A DNA stretch of 56,995 nucleotides from an uncultured Pelagibacteraceae bacterium (GCA_902581695.1 CACHOW010000004.1:1-56995); one strand, 5' to 3'. Positions 17,515 through 27,967 are shown, numbered from the stretch's first letter. The notes: generated by a model not told the origin, from the letters alone. Made by a program: numbers and translations.

Positions 17515-18609
17515 ATGAAAAAAATCATTTCAATGTTATTTGCAACTGTTTTAGTACTAGGATTTGTTTCTAATGCTAATGCTGCAAAAACACTAAAATG
17601 TCAGACAGTTCTTAACACAAAAGCTGATGAAGTTAAGATGTTAAAGGACTTTACTGATACAGTGACTGAATTAACGAGTGGATCGTTAAAGTTTGAAATA
17701 CTTCCTGCGGGTGCTGTTGTTGGAGTTAAAGAAACTCTAGATGCAGTTGATAAAGGATTGATCGATTGTGGATTCGCATGGACTCACTATTGGTCAGGTG
17801 ATCACCCTGCTGCTATGTTATTTGGTTCGCCAGTAGCTGGTGGTGGAGTTGGTATAGACAACTTAGCTTTCTTATCCTGGTTCCAATACGGTGGTGGTAA
17901 AGAATTATACGACCAACTTTGGAAAGAAATGGGAAGAGACATCAAAGGATTTATGCTTCAACCAGTCGGACCAGAGGCTTTAGGTTGGTTTCCAAAACCA
18001 ATTAAAGATATGGCTGACTTTAGAAAATATAAGTTCAGAACTCCTCCAGGGATTCCAGGACAAACTTACAAAGACATTGGTATTGCATCTGTAGCAATGG
18101 GTGGTGGAGATATTCTACCAGCTTTAGAAGCAGGTACAATCGATGCTGCTGAATGGTGTTGTCCAAAACCAGATATGGTATTTGGTTTCCAAAAAGTATT
18201 AAAGCACTATTACCTACAAGGTTTACACCAAGTAGTTGTTAATGCTGACTTTTACATTACTGGAAAAACTTATAAAGCAATGAGTGCTCATGAGAAAAAA
18301 TCTCTAGAAGTTGCAGCTAATGCTTCATTAGCTAAATCTTTAAGTTATAGAATCTATGAAAACGGAAAAGCTTTACAACAATTAACTACTAAGCATGGAG
18401 TAATATTAGAAGATACTCCATCTGACTACTTTGTAGAATATATGGCAGCTGCAAAAGCTACATTGAATAAAAATGCTGAGAAAAATAAATTTTTCAAAAA
18501 AGTATATGATTCAATGAAAGATTTTGCTGATGTTGCTGTTCCATTCTGGAGTGGTGCTCAAATGTCTAATGCGAAGCTAGGAATGGCTCACGCAGCAACA
18601 TTAAAGTAA
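17515..18609 (+). CDS. TRAP transporter substrate-binding protein (DctP/TakP type)
   Basis: Signal peptide; ALEAGTIDAAEWCCPKPDMVFGFQKVLKHYYLQGLHQ; followed by DctQ/DctM ORFs. Confidence 0.9.
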   Translation: MKKIISMLFATVLVLGFVSNANAAKTLKCQTVLNTKADEVKMLKDFTDTVTELTSGSLKFEILPAGAVVGVKETLDAVDKGLIDCGFAWTHYWSGDHPAAMLFGSPVAGGGVGIDNLAFLSWFQYGGGKELYDQLWKEMGRDIKGFMLQPVGPEALGWFPKPIKDMADFRKYKFRTPPGIPGQTYKDIGIASVAMGGGDILPALEAGTIDAAEWCCPKPDMVFGFQKVLKHYYLQGLHQVVVNADFYITGKTYKAMSAHEKKSLEVAANASLAKSLSYRIYENGKALQQLTTKHGVILEDTPSDYFVEYMAAAKATLNKNAEKNKFFKKVYDSMKDFADVAVPFWSGAQMSNAKLGMAHAATLK

Positions 18610-18630
18610 TCAGTAATTAATCTTTATATT

Positions 18631-18668
18631 TTAGAGCGGACTTTTGTAGTCCGCTCTAATTTTTTTTT
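18631..18668 (+). terminator. Rho-independent-type terminator / intercistronic hairpin
   Basis: Perfect 11-bp stem ttagagcggac / gtccgctctaa, 7-nt loop (ttttgta), followed by a run of T. Confidence 0.85.
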
Positions 18669-18679
18669 ACATAGAATTT

Positions 18680-19294
18680 ATGACTGACGAACCATCAAAA
18701 TTAGATATTTCAGATGAAATGATTGCCGAAAGGCGAGGTGGTTCAGGTAATATGCCAGATGATATGCCATCATGGATGGCAAAATCTATTATTAATATAG
18801 ATAAATTTAGCAAATGGGTTGGAAATATAGTTTGCTGGATTTTAATGCCATTAATTTTTGCGATGACTTATGAAGTTCTTGCAAGAAAGTTATTTTTAGC
18901 TCCTACTATTTGGGCATATGATATAAGTAGATTTTTGTATGGGGCTCTTTTTATGTTGGGAGCAGGATATGCCCTTTCAAGAGGAGTTCATATTAGAGCT
19001 GATTTTTTGTATAGAAATTTTAAAACGAAAACTCAGGGAAAAATAGACTTCTGGTTATATCTTTTATTCTATTTTCCTGGTCTTGTCGTTTTCCTTTATA
19101 TGACAATTGGATATGTAGGTGAATCTATTCAGAGAGGTGAAAGAGGAATGGATACTACTTGGATGCCATATATGTGGCCGATAAAAACTTGTTTATTAAT
19201 TGGAATAATATTTTTACTTATTCAAGGAATTTCAGAATTATTTAAAAGCTATTGGGCTGCTAAAAAAGGTGAATGGCCAGGAGAGTCTAAATGA
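18680..19294 (+). CDS. TRAP transporter small permease (DctQ)
   Basis: Four TM segments, SRGVHIRADFLYR motif, between DctP and DctM. Confidence 0.88.
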   Translation: MTDEPSKLDISDEMIAERRGGSGNMPDDMPSWMAKSIINIDKFSKWVGNIVCWILMPLIFAMTYEVLARKLFLAPTIWAYDISRFLYGALFMLGAGYALSRGVHIRADFLYRNFKTKTQGKIDFWLYLLFYFPGLVVFLYMTIGYVGESIQRGERGMDTTWMPYMWPIKTCLLIGIIFLLIQGISELFKSYWAAKKGEWPGESK

Positions 19295-20625
19295 TTGCTG
19301 AATTTATGGATCCAGCAATATTAGGTTTCATTCTCGTAGGTGTAATGCTTTTTGCAATTTTTGTTGGATTTCCAATATCATTCACATTGATATTTTTAGG
19401 ATTTGTATTTGGTTACTTAGGTTTTGGAAAATTAGTTTTCTATTTAATGACTCTTCAATTCTCCATGGTAATGACAGAACAAACTCTTGCCGCTGTTCCA
19501 CTCTTTGTTTTTATGGGGATAATGATGGAGCAAGCTGGATTAATGGAGAGATTATTTTCTGCATTTCAATTAATGTTAGCTAAAGTTAGGGGCTCTTTAT
19601 ACTATGCTGTTTTGTTTGTTTCTGTGATATTCGCAGCTGCCACAGGAATTGTAGGTGCATCAGTAACAATTCTTGGAATAATGGCTGCAAAGTCAATGAA
19701 TAGATCAGGCTATGATGTCAGACTTGCAGCTGGAACAATAACAGCTGGTGGAACTTTAGGAATTTTAATTCCTCCAAGCATTATGCTTGTAGTTATGGGC
19801 CCTATAATGGAAATACCAGTAATTGATTTGTTTGCAGCTGCTATTTTTCCTGGAATTCTTTTAGCAACTTTGTATGCAGCTTACACAACAATTAGATGCA
19901 TGATTAATCCAAAATTAGGTCCAATTTTACCTGAAGATATGAGAGCAGCAAGTATGAAAGAAGTATGGATAGAATTCTTTTTAGGATTGGTCCCACCTGC
20001 TGCATTAGTTTTTGCTGCATTAGGAAGTATCTTATTTGGATTTGCAACCCCAACAGAGGCTGCAGGTTGTGGTGCAATGGGCGCTTTATTACTTTCTTTA
20101 GCTTACAAAAAATTAACTTTATCTAAATTACAAGAAGCCTTAGTTAAGACATTAGAAATTACAGCTTTGATAATGGTTTTAGTGGCTGCTTCTAATTTCT
20201 TTGGAGCTGTATTTGCTCGATTAGGAACTCCAACATTACTGACTGAGTTTTTATTAGGCTTGGAGATGAATAAGTATTTAATTCTCGCAATGATAATGGT
20301 TATGATTTTTTTATTAGGATGGCCATTGGAGTGGGTGCCTATTGTAATGATAATAATACCAATAATTTTACCTTTGGTAGAAGCGCTTGGCTTTAATTTA
20401 ACTTGGTTTGCAATATTGGTAGCTGTAAACTTACAAACCGCCTGGTTGTCACCTCCAGTAGCACTTTCAGCATATTTTTTAAAAGGTGTAGTGCCTGAAT
20501 GGGATTTGAAAGATATATATTATGGAATGATGCAGTTTATGGTCTTACAGGTCATAGGTTTGATTCTAATAATTGTATTTCCTCAAATTGCTCTTTGGCT
20601 GCCAACTCTCTTATATGGACAGTAA
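19291..20625 (+). CDS. TRAP transporter large permease (DctM)
   Basis: FVGFPISFTLIFLGF, PLFVFMGIMMEQAGL, AGGTLGILIPPSIMLVVMG, FATPTEAAGCGA. Confidence 0.93.
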   Translation: MIAEFMDPAILGFILVGVMLFAIFVGFPISFTLIFLGFVFGYLGFGKLVFYLMTLQFSMVMTEQTLAAVPLFVFMGIMMEQAGLMERLFSAFQLMLAKVRGSLYYAVLFVSVIFAAATGIVGASVTILGIMAAKSMNRSGYDVRLAAGTITAGGTLGILIPPSIMLVVMGPIMEIPVIDLFAAAIFPGILLATLYAAYTTIRCMINPKLGPILPEDMRAASMKEVWIEFFLGLVPPAALVFAALGSILFGFATPTEAAGCGAMGALLLSLAYKKLTLSKLQEALVKTLEITALIMVLVAASNFFGAVFARLGTPTLLTEFLLGLEMNKYLILAMIMVMIFLLGWPLEWVPIVMIIIPIILPLVEALGFNLTWFAILVAVNLQTAWLSPPVALSAYFLKGVVPEWDLKDIYYGMMQFMVLQVIGLILIIVFPQIALWLPTLLYGQ

Positions 20626-20650
20626 TTAATTTAAGTTTTATATTGTACAA

Positions 20651-22108
20651 GTGAGTCAACAAGAATCAAAAAAAACGCTTATTAATTGGGATTTAGTCTC
20701 TGTTAATCCAAATGACAAGAATTGGGATTGGAAAGATTTATTTTACTTTTGGGGAGTAAATATACAAAGTGTAATTGGTTTTTCTTTAATTTCATCTTTA
20801 TATCTTGTTTATAATTTAAATATATTTATAGTTTTTTTTGGTACATTATTAGGTTCTTTATTAGTTTATTTTTTCTCGAATTGGATAGGAGGACCTTCCC
20901 AAAAATTTGGATTACCTTTCGTTGTATTATTAAGATCTTCCCTTGGAGTCAAAGGCGCTAAATATTTAGGATTATTGAGAACTTTTGTGGGAATTTTTAT
21001 GTTTGGAATTCAAACATATTTTTTATCAAAAGGTTTTGTATATTTAATAAGAGTTTTATTATTTTCATTTGAGCCATCAATTTTAGATAATGATATTTTC
21101 TTAATATTTTTTTTAGGTCTTAATATATTAGATTGGATTTCAATTATATTAGCAATCGTAATTCAAGTTTTTCTATTTAGTGTTGGAATGATATTTAATA
21201 AAAAATTAATTAAATTTTCAGCAATAACAGTTTATACGGGGATCATTATGTGTTTTTTAATAGTCTTGTTAAATGATGTAAAAATTTCTTCAGCTTCTTT
21301 TGTAAACTCTCTTGAATTTCAAAATATATTTAATCAAAAAAATTTAACTCCTTTGTTAACTGTAACAGGTACTGTTTTCGCATATTTCTCAATAGTTATT
21401 CTGAGTTTTGGAGATTTTACTCGTTATGTTAAAAATAAGAATGAACTAAAAAAAGGTAATTTAAGTTTATTATTAAATTTAATTATTTTTTCATTTTTAG
21501 CTCTATTTATCGTTACTGGAGCTGATGCATTTTTGAACAAAGAACCAGAAAATTTATCTAGAATACTTACAAATCCAACTGATATCATTGGAAAATCAAA
21601 TAATTTACTTATAACAAGTTTAGTACTAATCTTTATAATTATTGCCTCAGCATCGAGCAATCTAATAGCCAACTTTATTCCCTCTCAATATACTTTAATA
21701 AATTTTATTCCATCATCAATATCTTTAAAAAGTGCAAGCTTTATAATAGGATTGTTAGGTTTTTTAGTTGGAATATTTTGGTTAACTTATTTAAGTCAAA
21801 TTGGAATACTATCTTTAATAGATACATTTGGATCATTTTTTGGACCATTATTTGGACTTATGATTTCAGATTTTTATTTCATTCAAAATGGAAAACTTAA
21901 TAATAAAGATATTTACTCATTAGAAAAAGATGGAGATTATTATTATTCAGCTGGATGGCATCTTAAAGGAGTTTATTCATTAATTTTAGGTTTTATTTTT
22001 GCTGCATCAACTATTTGGAACTCAAGTTTAATATTTTTACAGTCTTTCTCATGGATTATAGGAGCACTTATCACAGCAATTGTATATTATTTATTAGCAA
22101 GAGATTAA
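20651..22108 (+). CDS. NCS1-family nucleobase:cation symporter-like permease
   Basis: NWDWKDLFYFWGVNIQSVIGFSL..., SNWIGGPSQKFGLPFVVLLRSSLGVKGA, C-terminal GPLFGLMISDFYFI; GTG start. Confidence 0.8.
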   Translation: MSQQESKKTLINWDLVSVNPNDKNWDWKDLFYFWGVNIQSVIGFSLISSLYLVYNLNIFIVFFGTLLGSLLVYFFSNWIGGPSQKFGLPFVVLLRSSLGVKGAKYLGLLRTFVGIFMFGIQTYFLSKGFVYLIRVLLFSFEPSILDNDIFLIFFLGLNILDWISIILAIVIQVFLFSVGMIFNKKLIKFSAITVYTGIIMCFLIVLLNDVKISSASFVNSLEFQNIFNQKNLTPLLTVTGTVFAYFSIVILSFGDFTRYVKNKNELKKGNLSLLLNLIIFSFLALFIVTGADAFLNKEPENLSRILTNPTDIIGKSNNLLITSLVLIFIIIASASSNLIANFIPSQYTLINFIPSSISLKSASFIIGLLGFLVGIFWLTYLSQIGILSLIDTFGSFFGPLFGLMISDFYFIQNGKLNNKDIYSLEKDGDYYYSAGWHLKGVYSLILGFIFAASTIWNSSLIFLQSFSWIIGALITAIVYYLLARD

Positions 22109-22112
22109 TTTA

Positions 22113-22865
22113 ATGGTCAAAAATGAATATAATTTTAAAAACAGAACTGCCTTAATAACAGGTGGTGCTCAGGGTTTTGGTTTGGATATTGCTAAAAGAT
22201 TTTTAAACTCAGGTGCTAAAGTGATTATTTGGGATATTGATGCTAAACTTTTAGATATAGTAAAAAAAGATATTAAAAATGAGAATTTAAGCTCTGATAT
22301 TGTTGATGTTTCTAATTACGAAGAGGTTGAGATAGCTACTTTAAAAATTTTAAAAAATTCAAACATAGACGTTCTTATTAATAATGCTGGAATTACTGGG
22401 CCAACAGAGCCTTTATGGGAATATGATGTAGAAATGTGGAATAAGATTATAGAAATCAACTTATTTGGAACATTCAATTGTTGTAAAGCTGTAGTACCTA
22501 ATATGATTGAAAATAATTATGGAAGAATAGTAAATGTTGCATCAGTTGCTGGAAAAGATGGCAATGCTAATGCAAGCGCATATAGTGCTGCAAAAGCAGG
22601 TGCAATCGGACTAACAAAATCACTTGGAAAAGAATTGGCTGACAAAAATATAGCAGTCAACGCTGTAACTCCAGCAGGAGCTAAAACACGTATTTTAGAT
22701 CAAATGAGCAAAGAACACGTTCAAAAAATGCTATCAAAAGTTCCTAGAGGTAGATTTCTAGAAGTTTATGAATTTACCTCATTAGTTTGTTGGCTTTCAT
22801 CAGAAGAAAACACTTTTTCAACAGCTGCGGTATTTGATATAAGTGGTGGTCGTTCGACCTATTAA
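22113..22865 (+). CDS. SDR-family oxidoreductase (FabG-like)
   Basis: TGGAQGFGLDIAKRFLNSGA, NNAGITGP, YSAAKAGAIGLTKSLGKELA. Confidence 0.88.
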   Translation: MVKNEYNFKNRTALITGGAQGFGLDIAKRFLNSGAKVIIWDIDAKLLDIVKKDIKNENLSSDIVDVSNYEEVEIATLKILKNSNIDVLINNAGITGPTEPLWEYDVEMWNKIIEINLFGTFNCCKAVVPNMIENNYGRIVNVASVAGKDGNANASAYSAAKAGAIGLTKSLGKELADKNIAVNAVTPAGAKTRILDQMSKEHVQKMLSKVPRGRFLEVYEFTSLVCWLSSEENTFSTAAVFDISGGRSTY

Positions 22866-22999
22866 CCACCTAGTTTTTGCTCAACTGAATTAATATTATT
22901 AGTTTTAGCTCTACTGAATTTTATATCTTTGGACATAACTGGTAAAAAAATCATTATTGACCAGTAAATAAGTAATAAAAATATGGAAATTGTCTTCAT
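22862..22999 (-). CDS. Small (45 aa) membrane protein
   Basis: Own reading: MKTISIFLLLIYWSIMIFLPVMSKDIKFSRAKTNNINSVEQKLGG*. Confidence 0.4.
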   Translation of the reverse strand: MKTISIFLLLIYWSIMIFLPVMSKDIKFSRAKTNNINSVEQKLGG

Positions 23000-23074
23000 A
23001 TTATTGATTTAGAGCTTAAAGTTGATTTTTGAATGTTTAAATTTTGTCAAAATAATGTATTAACAAATTTTTTT

Positions 23075-23725
23075 ATGAAACTTTTATTAAAAATTTTTGT
23101 ATTTGTATTTATTACCACCAACATCTCATTAGCAGATGAAGTAAAAGTATTTGATTTTACAGAGTCAGAGCTTTCTAAGTTAGAAGTGAGAAAGGTGAGG
23201 GGGGCTGATAATAAAACTACTTATACCGTAGGAACTGATGAAAAGGGTAATTTTTTAAAATCAGTTGCGGAAAACGCAGCCTCAGGCTTAGGTAAAGAAA
23301 TTAAAATTGATTTAAACAAGACACCTTTCATTAATATTACATGGAAAATTGAGAAAGATTTGTCTGGTATAAAAGAAAACACCAAAAAAGGTCATGATTT
23401 CGCTGCTAGAATTTTCGCAGTTAAAAAAACAGGTGCTACACCACTGTCAAATAGAGCAATTAATTATGTTTTTTCAAGTAATAGTGATGTTGGATTGAAT
23501 TGGCCAAGCCCATATACCAAAAAATCAATAGACTATGTGCTTTCTACTACAAAAGAAAACTTAAATGAATGGGTTACAGTAAAATCAAATGTCAAAGAAG
23601 ATTTTAAAAAGTTTCATAATTTAGATGTAAATGAATTAGATGGATTGGCTGTTATGTCAGATACTGATAATTCTAAAATGAAATCTGTCGCTTATTTTCA
23701 GAATATTTATTTTTCTACAGAATAA
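23075..23725 (+). CDS. DUF3047-like secreted protein
   Basis: Signal peptide MKLLLKIFVFVFITTNISLA; ...FINITWKIEKDLSG...DFAARIFAV...INYVFSSN...; internal ATG preferred over 23033. Confidence 0.65.
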   Translation: MKLLLKIFVFVFITTNISLADEVKVFDFTESELSKLEVRKVRGADNKTTYTVGTDEKGNFLKSVAENAASGLGKEIKIDLNKTPFINITWKIEKDLSGIKENTKKGHDFAARIFAVKKTGATPLSNRAINYVFSSNSDVGLNWPSPYTKKSIDYVLSTTKENLNEWVTVKSNVKEDFKKFHNLDVNELDGLAVMSDTDNSKMKSVAYFQNIYFSTE

Positions 23726-23748
23726 TAATAATTTGATATACTTTTTTT

Positions 23749-24171
23749 ATGCATGAAAATTTCTTTCATAAATTAAAAGTCTATTACGAAGATACTGACT
23801 CAGGTGGAGTTGTGTATTATGCAAATTATTTGAAATTTTTAGAGAGAGCAAGAACCGAAGCCTTATTTTCAATTGGATATAGCAATAAAAAAATCAAAGA
23901 TGATTTTGAATCATTAATTATAGTTAAAGCCTGTAATATTGAATATAAAAAATCTTCCCATTTAGAAGACGAATTAACTGTGAGATCTTTTGTTAAATCT
24001 ATCACCAAAACATCCTTTTTCATGAATCAAATAATTACAAAAGGTGATGATGTAATTGTTGAAGCTCAAGTTCATTTAGTTTTTATTAATATTGATGGAA
24101 AGCCTATTAGAATACCAGATGCAATTTATCTTAAATTTAAACCTTATTTTTGTGATACCATTAAAACTTAG
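23749..24171 (+). CDS. ybgC: YbgC-type acyl-CoA thioesterase (hot-dog fold)
   Basis: HKLKVYYEDTDSGGVVYYANYLKFLERARTEALF motif. Confidence 0.92.
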   Translation: MHENFFHKLKVYYEDTDSGGVVYYANYLKFLERARTEALFSIGYSNKKIKDDFESLIIVKACNIEYKKSSHLEDELTVRSFVKSITKTSFFMNQIITKGDDVIVEAQVHLVFINIDGKPIRIPDAIYLKFKPYFCDTIKT

Positions 24172-24841
24172 CAATTTTTTTTGCTTTCTTAAATAATTGA
24201 TTAATCATTGAGGAAGTTACAACTTTAGTATTAACATTTCGAGGGCTTGGGTGATAGCAGGCTATCAATATTTTACCATCAGGCAATAAATATTTTTTAT
24301 TATGTTTAAATGAAATTTTTTGATCAATTTTAAATCTTTTTTTATATATCTTTAAACAATTATCAAAAGCAATCTTTCCAAGAGTTACAATTACTTTTAG
24401 ATCTTTTAAATAATCAAGTTCTTTCACAAAATAATTTGAACACGATGAGAGTTCATTATTCATTGGTTTATCACCTGGCGGTACACATTTTAATATATTA
24501 GTTATATATGTAGATTTTAATTTTAAACCATCTTTGATGTTATTAGAAAAATTTTGATTTGATATTTTAACTGAATGTAGACTTTTAAATAAAAAATCAC
24601 CAGATTTATCTCCTGTAAAAGCCCTCCCTGTTCTAGTACCTCCATGAGCAGCAGGAGCTAAACCAATAATCATAAGCTTAGCTTTTGTATCACCAAATCC
24701 AGTGACTGGCTTTCCCCAATATTTTTCATTTATATTTTGTTTCCTTTTTTCAATTGAAATTTTTTTTATAAAATTAGTTAAACGGGGACATTTTTTACAA
24801 TTAACTATTGTTTTATTTAATTTTTTAAATTTAATATTCAT
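24161..24841 (-). CDS. Uracil-DNA glycosylase (family 5-like)
   Basis: NCKKCPRLTNF, YWGKPVTGFGDTKAKLMIIGLAPAAHGGTRTGRAFTGDKSGDFLF, CYHPSPRNVNTK. Confidence 0.88.
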   Translation of the reverse strand: MNIKFKKLNKTIVNCKKCPRLTNFIKKISIEKRKQNINEKYWGKPVTGFGDTKAKLMIIGLAPAAHGGTRTGRAFTGDKSGDFLFKSLHSVKISNQNFSNNIKDGLKLKSTYITNILKCVPPGDKPMNNELSSCSNYFVKELDYLKDLKVIVTLGKIAFDNCLKIYKKRFKIDQKISFKHNKKYLLPDGKILIACYHPSPRNVNTKVVTSSMINQLFKKAKKIAKF

Positions 24842-24843
24842 TA

Positions 24844-25401
24844 ATGAAATTATTAAACTTTATTTTAATTATATTTTTAATTTTAACAAATGGAATTAAA
24901 GCAGATACAGAATTTCAAGTTTTAAAAAATCTTAAAAATGGTGGTAATATAATTTTTATAAGACATGCTTATGCACCTGGTGGAGGAGATCCAGATCATT
25001 TTGAAATTAATGATTGTTCGACACAAAGAAATTTAAGTGAAGATGGCAGAAAACAAGCAAAAAATATTGGAAATTATTTTAAAAAAAATCTAATTCCAAT
25101 TGATAAAGTTATATCAAGTGAGTGGTGCAGATGTAAAGAAACTGCAGAAATAGCATTTGAAAAATTTGAAATAAATAACTTTCTCAATTCATTCTTTAGT
25201 GAAAAGTTTTCGAAAAATAGAATAAAACAAATTAAAAATCTTAAAAAATACATAAATGAATGGGATGGTAATAAGAATTTGGTTTTTGTTACACATTATG
25301 TGGTAATTTCTGAAGTACTAAATTATGCTCCTAGCTCTGGAGAAATTGTGATTTCTAATATAAGATTCGAAAAAATAGGTAACATAGAAATAAAATATTA
25401 A
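24844..25401 (+). CDS. Histidine phosphatase family protein (secreted)
   Basis: Signal peptide; NIIFIRHAYAPGG...SEDGRKQAKNIG...SSEWCRCKETAEIAF...VFVTHYVVISEV. Confidence 0.85.
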   Translation: MKLLNFILIIFLILTNGIKADTEFQVLKNLKNGGNIIFIRHAYAPGGGDPDHFEINDCSTQRNLSEDGRKQAKNIGNYFKKNLIPIDKVISSEWCRCKETAEIAFEKFEINNFLNSFFSEKFSKNRIKQIKNLKKYINEWDGNKNLVFVTHYVVISEVLNYAPSSGEIVISNIRFEKIGNIEIKY

Positions 25402-25406
25402 AGATC

Positions 25407-25532
25407 GTGTCATCAAAGAGAGCAATGAAACAAGCACAAAAACAAGCTTATGCTAAGCACAGAAGCAATATTACTAACAGCCAGCATGGTGCAAGACGAA
25501 AAAATTTTAAAAAAAATAAAAAAAAAAATTAA
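25407..25532 (+). CDS. Small (41 aa) very basic protein
   Basis: Own reading from GTG: VSSKRAMKQAQKQAYAKHRSNITNSQHGARRKNFKKNKKKN*; in-frame ATG at 25425. Confidence 0.35.
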   Translation: MSSKRAMKQAQKQAYAKHRSNITNSQHGARRKNFKKNKKKN

Positions 25533-25951
25533 CTTTCTATTTTAAATTCTTCAATTTTTTTACATGTTGAAATTTTTGATATACCCTCTTCATTATTAAG
25601 GACTGTTTTCATAAATATTTCTTGCTTTCCTTTCTCAAAAAAAATTTGGGTATAAAATTGTGGATAACCATGTTTGTGAGTAAAAATTTTTCCATCTTCT
25701 TCATAGATATTTCTTACGTAAGTATTAGTTTTTTTAACACTTAAATCTGTTATTTTATATTTTTGATATGTTTTATCTTTATAGACATAGTTTCTAGTCA
25801 TCATTAATTCATTAAGATTTAAAATATACTCATTCTTTAAAAATTCATCTTGTTTGTCATCACAAGCACTCATAATGATTATTTCTGATTTTAAATTTTG
25901 AATAGGCAAAATTACAAAAAAAAAAAAAATTAGGTATTTAATTTTTCTCAT
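25529..25951 (-). CDS. Hypothetical secreted protein
   Basis: Signal-like N-terminus MRKIKYLIFFFFVILPIQNLKS; family not recognised. Confidence 0.6.
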   Translation of the reverse strand: MRKIKYLIFFFFVILPIQNLKSEIIIMSACDDKQDEFLKNEYILNLNELMMTRNYVYKDKTYQKYKITDLSVKKTNTYVRNIYEEDGKIFTHKHGYPQFYTQIFFEKGKQEIFMKTVLNNEEGISKISTCKKIEEFKIES

Positions 25952-26111
25952 TTTTTTCAGCAAAAAATATTCCTATTAGAAGAAGAGCAGTCCATCCTAA
26001 CCCTAAAAGGCCTTTTAAAATACTTGTATCTGCACTCCAGACTTTGAGAACTAAAGCTCCAAAAATAAGCCCTATAACATAAATAATTATTACTATTGAA
26101 ATTTTACTCAT
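25938..26111 (-). CDS. Small (57 aa) two-TM membrane protein
   Basis: Own reading: MSKISIVIIIYVIGLIFGALVLKVWSADTSILKGLLGLGWTALLLIGIFFAEKNEKN*; overlaps both neighbouring genes by a few bases. Confidence 0.55.
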   Translation of the reverse strand: MSKISIVIIIYVIGLIFGALVLKVWSADTSILKGLLGLGWTALLLIGIFFAEKNEKN

Positions 26112-26355
26112 TTTTTAAATTTCTTTTAAATAAAGAGATACCATTTTCAATTTTGTATGTATAGGACTCTTCGAAGCTTTCTAATTGCCATCCAGACAAT
26201 CTTTTTTTGATAATCTTTAAATTATCACTTTTCCACTGATCTGATGTATCTAAAAGCTTCCAAATTTTTTTTTCATCCACTGTTCTTCCACAACCATAAC
26301 AATATCCAGTTTTTGGATCAGTTTTGCAAATACTTATACAAGGTGAAATAATCAT
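26104..26355 (-). CDS. DUF1289-family protein
   Basis: SPCISICKTDPKTGYCYGCGRTVDEKKIW Cys motif. Confidence 0.88.
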   Translation of the reverse strand: MIISPCISICKTDPKTGYCYGCGRTVDEKKIWKLLDTSDQWKSDNLKIIKKRLSGWQLESFEESYTYKIENGISLFKRNLKNE

Positions 26356-26444
26356 ATTAATATTATAAAGGATTATTAATATAATTAACTATAATTGTCG
26401 TTGGACAAATAATTTCAATAATATATAAAAACCTCTAAATTTGT

Positions 26445-26529
26445 GGGGCGATGGCGGAATTGGTAGACGCGTTGGTCTTAGGAACCAATAGAGCAATCTG
26501 TGAAGGTTCGAGTCCTTTTCGCCCTACCA
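26445..26529 (+). tRNA. tRNA-Leu (anticodon TAG), CCA encoded
   Basis: Acceptor ggggcga/tcgccct, loop cttagga, T-arm ggttcgagtcc, 3' acca. Confidence 0.93.
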
Positions 26530-26542
26530 TTTAATATTATTT

Positions 26543-27967
26543 ATGAAAGTTACAATCGAAAATAAAAAAGGTTTAAACAAAGATCTAAAAGTATTTGTAG
26601 ATAAGAAAACTATGAATACTTATATGGATGAAAAATACAATGAAATCAAAGAAACAGTTAATTTAAAAGGTTTTAGACCAGGCAAGGTTCCAAAAGAAAT
26701 TTTAAAAAGACAATTTGGTAAAGCTGTTTTTAGTGAAGTTTTGGATAAAATATTAAAAGAAACTTCAACAAAAGCGTTAGAAGAAAATAAAATTAAACCA
26801 GCTGGACAACCAAAATTAGATCTCAAAACATACGGTGAAGATAAAGAGCTTGAATATATTATTTCAGTGACAGAACTTCCTAAAGTTGAAACTAAACCTA
26901 TCGAAAATATAAAATTTGATCAATACACTGTAAAAATTGATGCAAAAGAAACTGATAAAAGAATAAATGAGATTGCAAAAAATCAACCAAATTTTAAAGA
27001 TTCTTCTCTAGATAGCAAAGCCAAAGATGGAGATTTAGTAGTCTTTGATTACACAGCTACAGTGGATGACAAACCTTTTAAAGGCGGCGAAGGTAAAAAC
27101 ACTCAATTAACTTTGGGTAAAGATTTATTTTTAAAAGGATTTGATAAACAATTAATTGGAGTTAAAAAAGGAGATGAAAAGATAGTTGAGGCGGTTTTAC
27201 CTGAAAATTTTCCTGAAAAAGATTTGATAAACAAGAAAGCAAAATTTAATTGCATAATTACTTCATTAAAAAATCCTGAAAAAATAGTTATTAATGATGA
27301 ATTTGCAAAAAATTTAGGTGCCAAAGATTTGAAAGATCTTAAGCTGCTAATATCTAAACAAATTAAAGATGAATATAAAAATTCACTTGAGAGACTTTCG
27401 AAAAATCAAATCTTAAAAGAATTAGAAAAATTTAAAATCAATGAAATTCCAGAAAATTTATTAGAGGAAGAAATCAAGATACTTTCACAAGGCATGAAAG
27501 ATGATGATGCGAAAAAAAATAGAAAAAATTTTGAGGAAGTTGCAAAAAAAAGAATTAAAGTTGGTTTAATTCTTAATGAATTTGGGGAGCAGAATAAAAT
27601 AAAAGTTACTGAACAGGAGTTGCAAGCAGAGGTTCAAAAACAAGTGAGAATGATGCCTGGCCAGGAAAAAATGGTAATAGATTTTTATCAAAAAAATCAA
27701 TCAGCCCTAGCAAGCTTAAGAGGCACTGTATATGAGGAAAAGATAATTTCCGCTATTAAAGAAAAAGCAAAACCTAATAATAAAGAAGTCACAAAAGATC
27801 AAGCTGAAAAAATTTTAAAAGATAGTCAAAAAAATGAAAATGAAAACTTAAAAGAAAAAACTGATGTTAAAGAAAAAAAAGTAGAAACAAAAAAAACATC
27901 CAGTAAAAAATCTTCAGTAAAATCACCTAAATTAAAACCTAAAATAAAAAAAGTTAGCAAAAAGTAA
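26543..27967 (+). CDS. tig: Trigger factor
   Basis: [24 protein letters not shown]-like [24 protein letters not shown]; upstream of clpP-clpX-lon. Confidence 0.95.
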   Translation: MKVTIENKKGLNKDLKVFVDKKTMNTYMDEKYNEIKETVNLKGFRPGKVPKEILKRQFGKAVFSEVLDKILKETSTKALEENKIKPAGQPKLDLKTYGEDKELEYIISVTELPKVETKPIENIKFDQYTVKIDAKETDKRINEIAKNQPNFKDSSLDSKAKDGDLVVFDYTATVDDKPFKGGEGKNTQLTLGKDLFLKGFDKQLIGVKKGDEKIVEAVLPENFPEKDLINKKAKFNCIITSLKNPEKIVINDEFAKNLGAKDLKDLKLLISKQIKDEYKNSLERLSKNQILKELEKFKINEIPENLLEEEIKILSQGMKDDDAKKNRKNFEEVAKKRIKVGLILNEFGEQNKIKVTEQELQAEVQKQVRMMPGQEKMVIDFYQKNQSALASLRGTVYEEKIISAIKEKAKPNNKEVTKDQAEKILKDSQKNENENLKEKTDVKEKKVETKKTSSKKSSVKSPKLKPKIKKVSKK

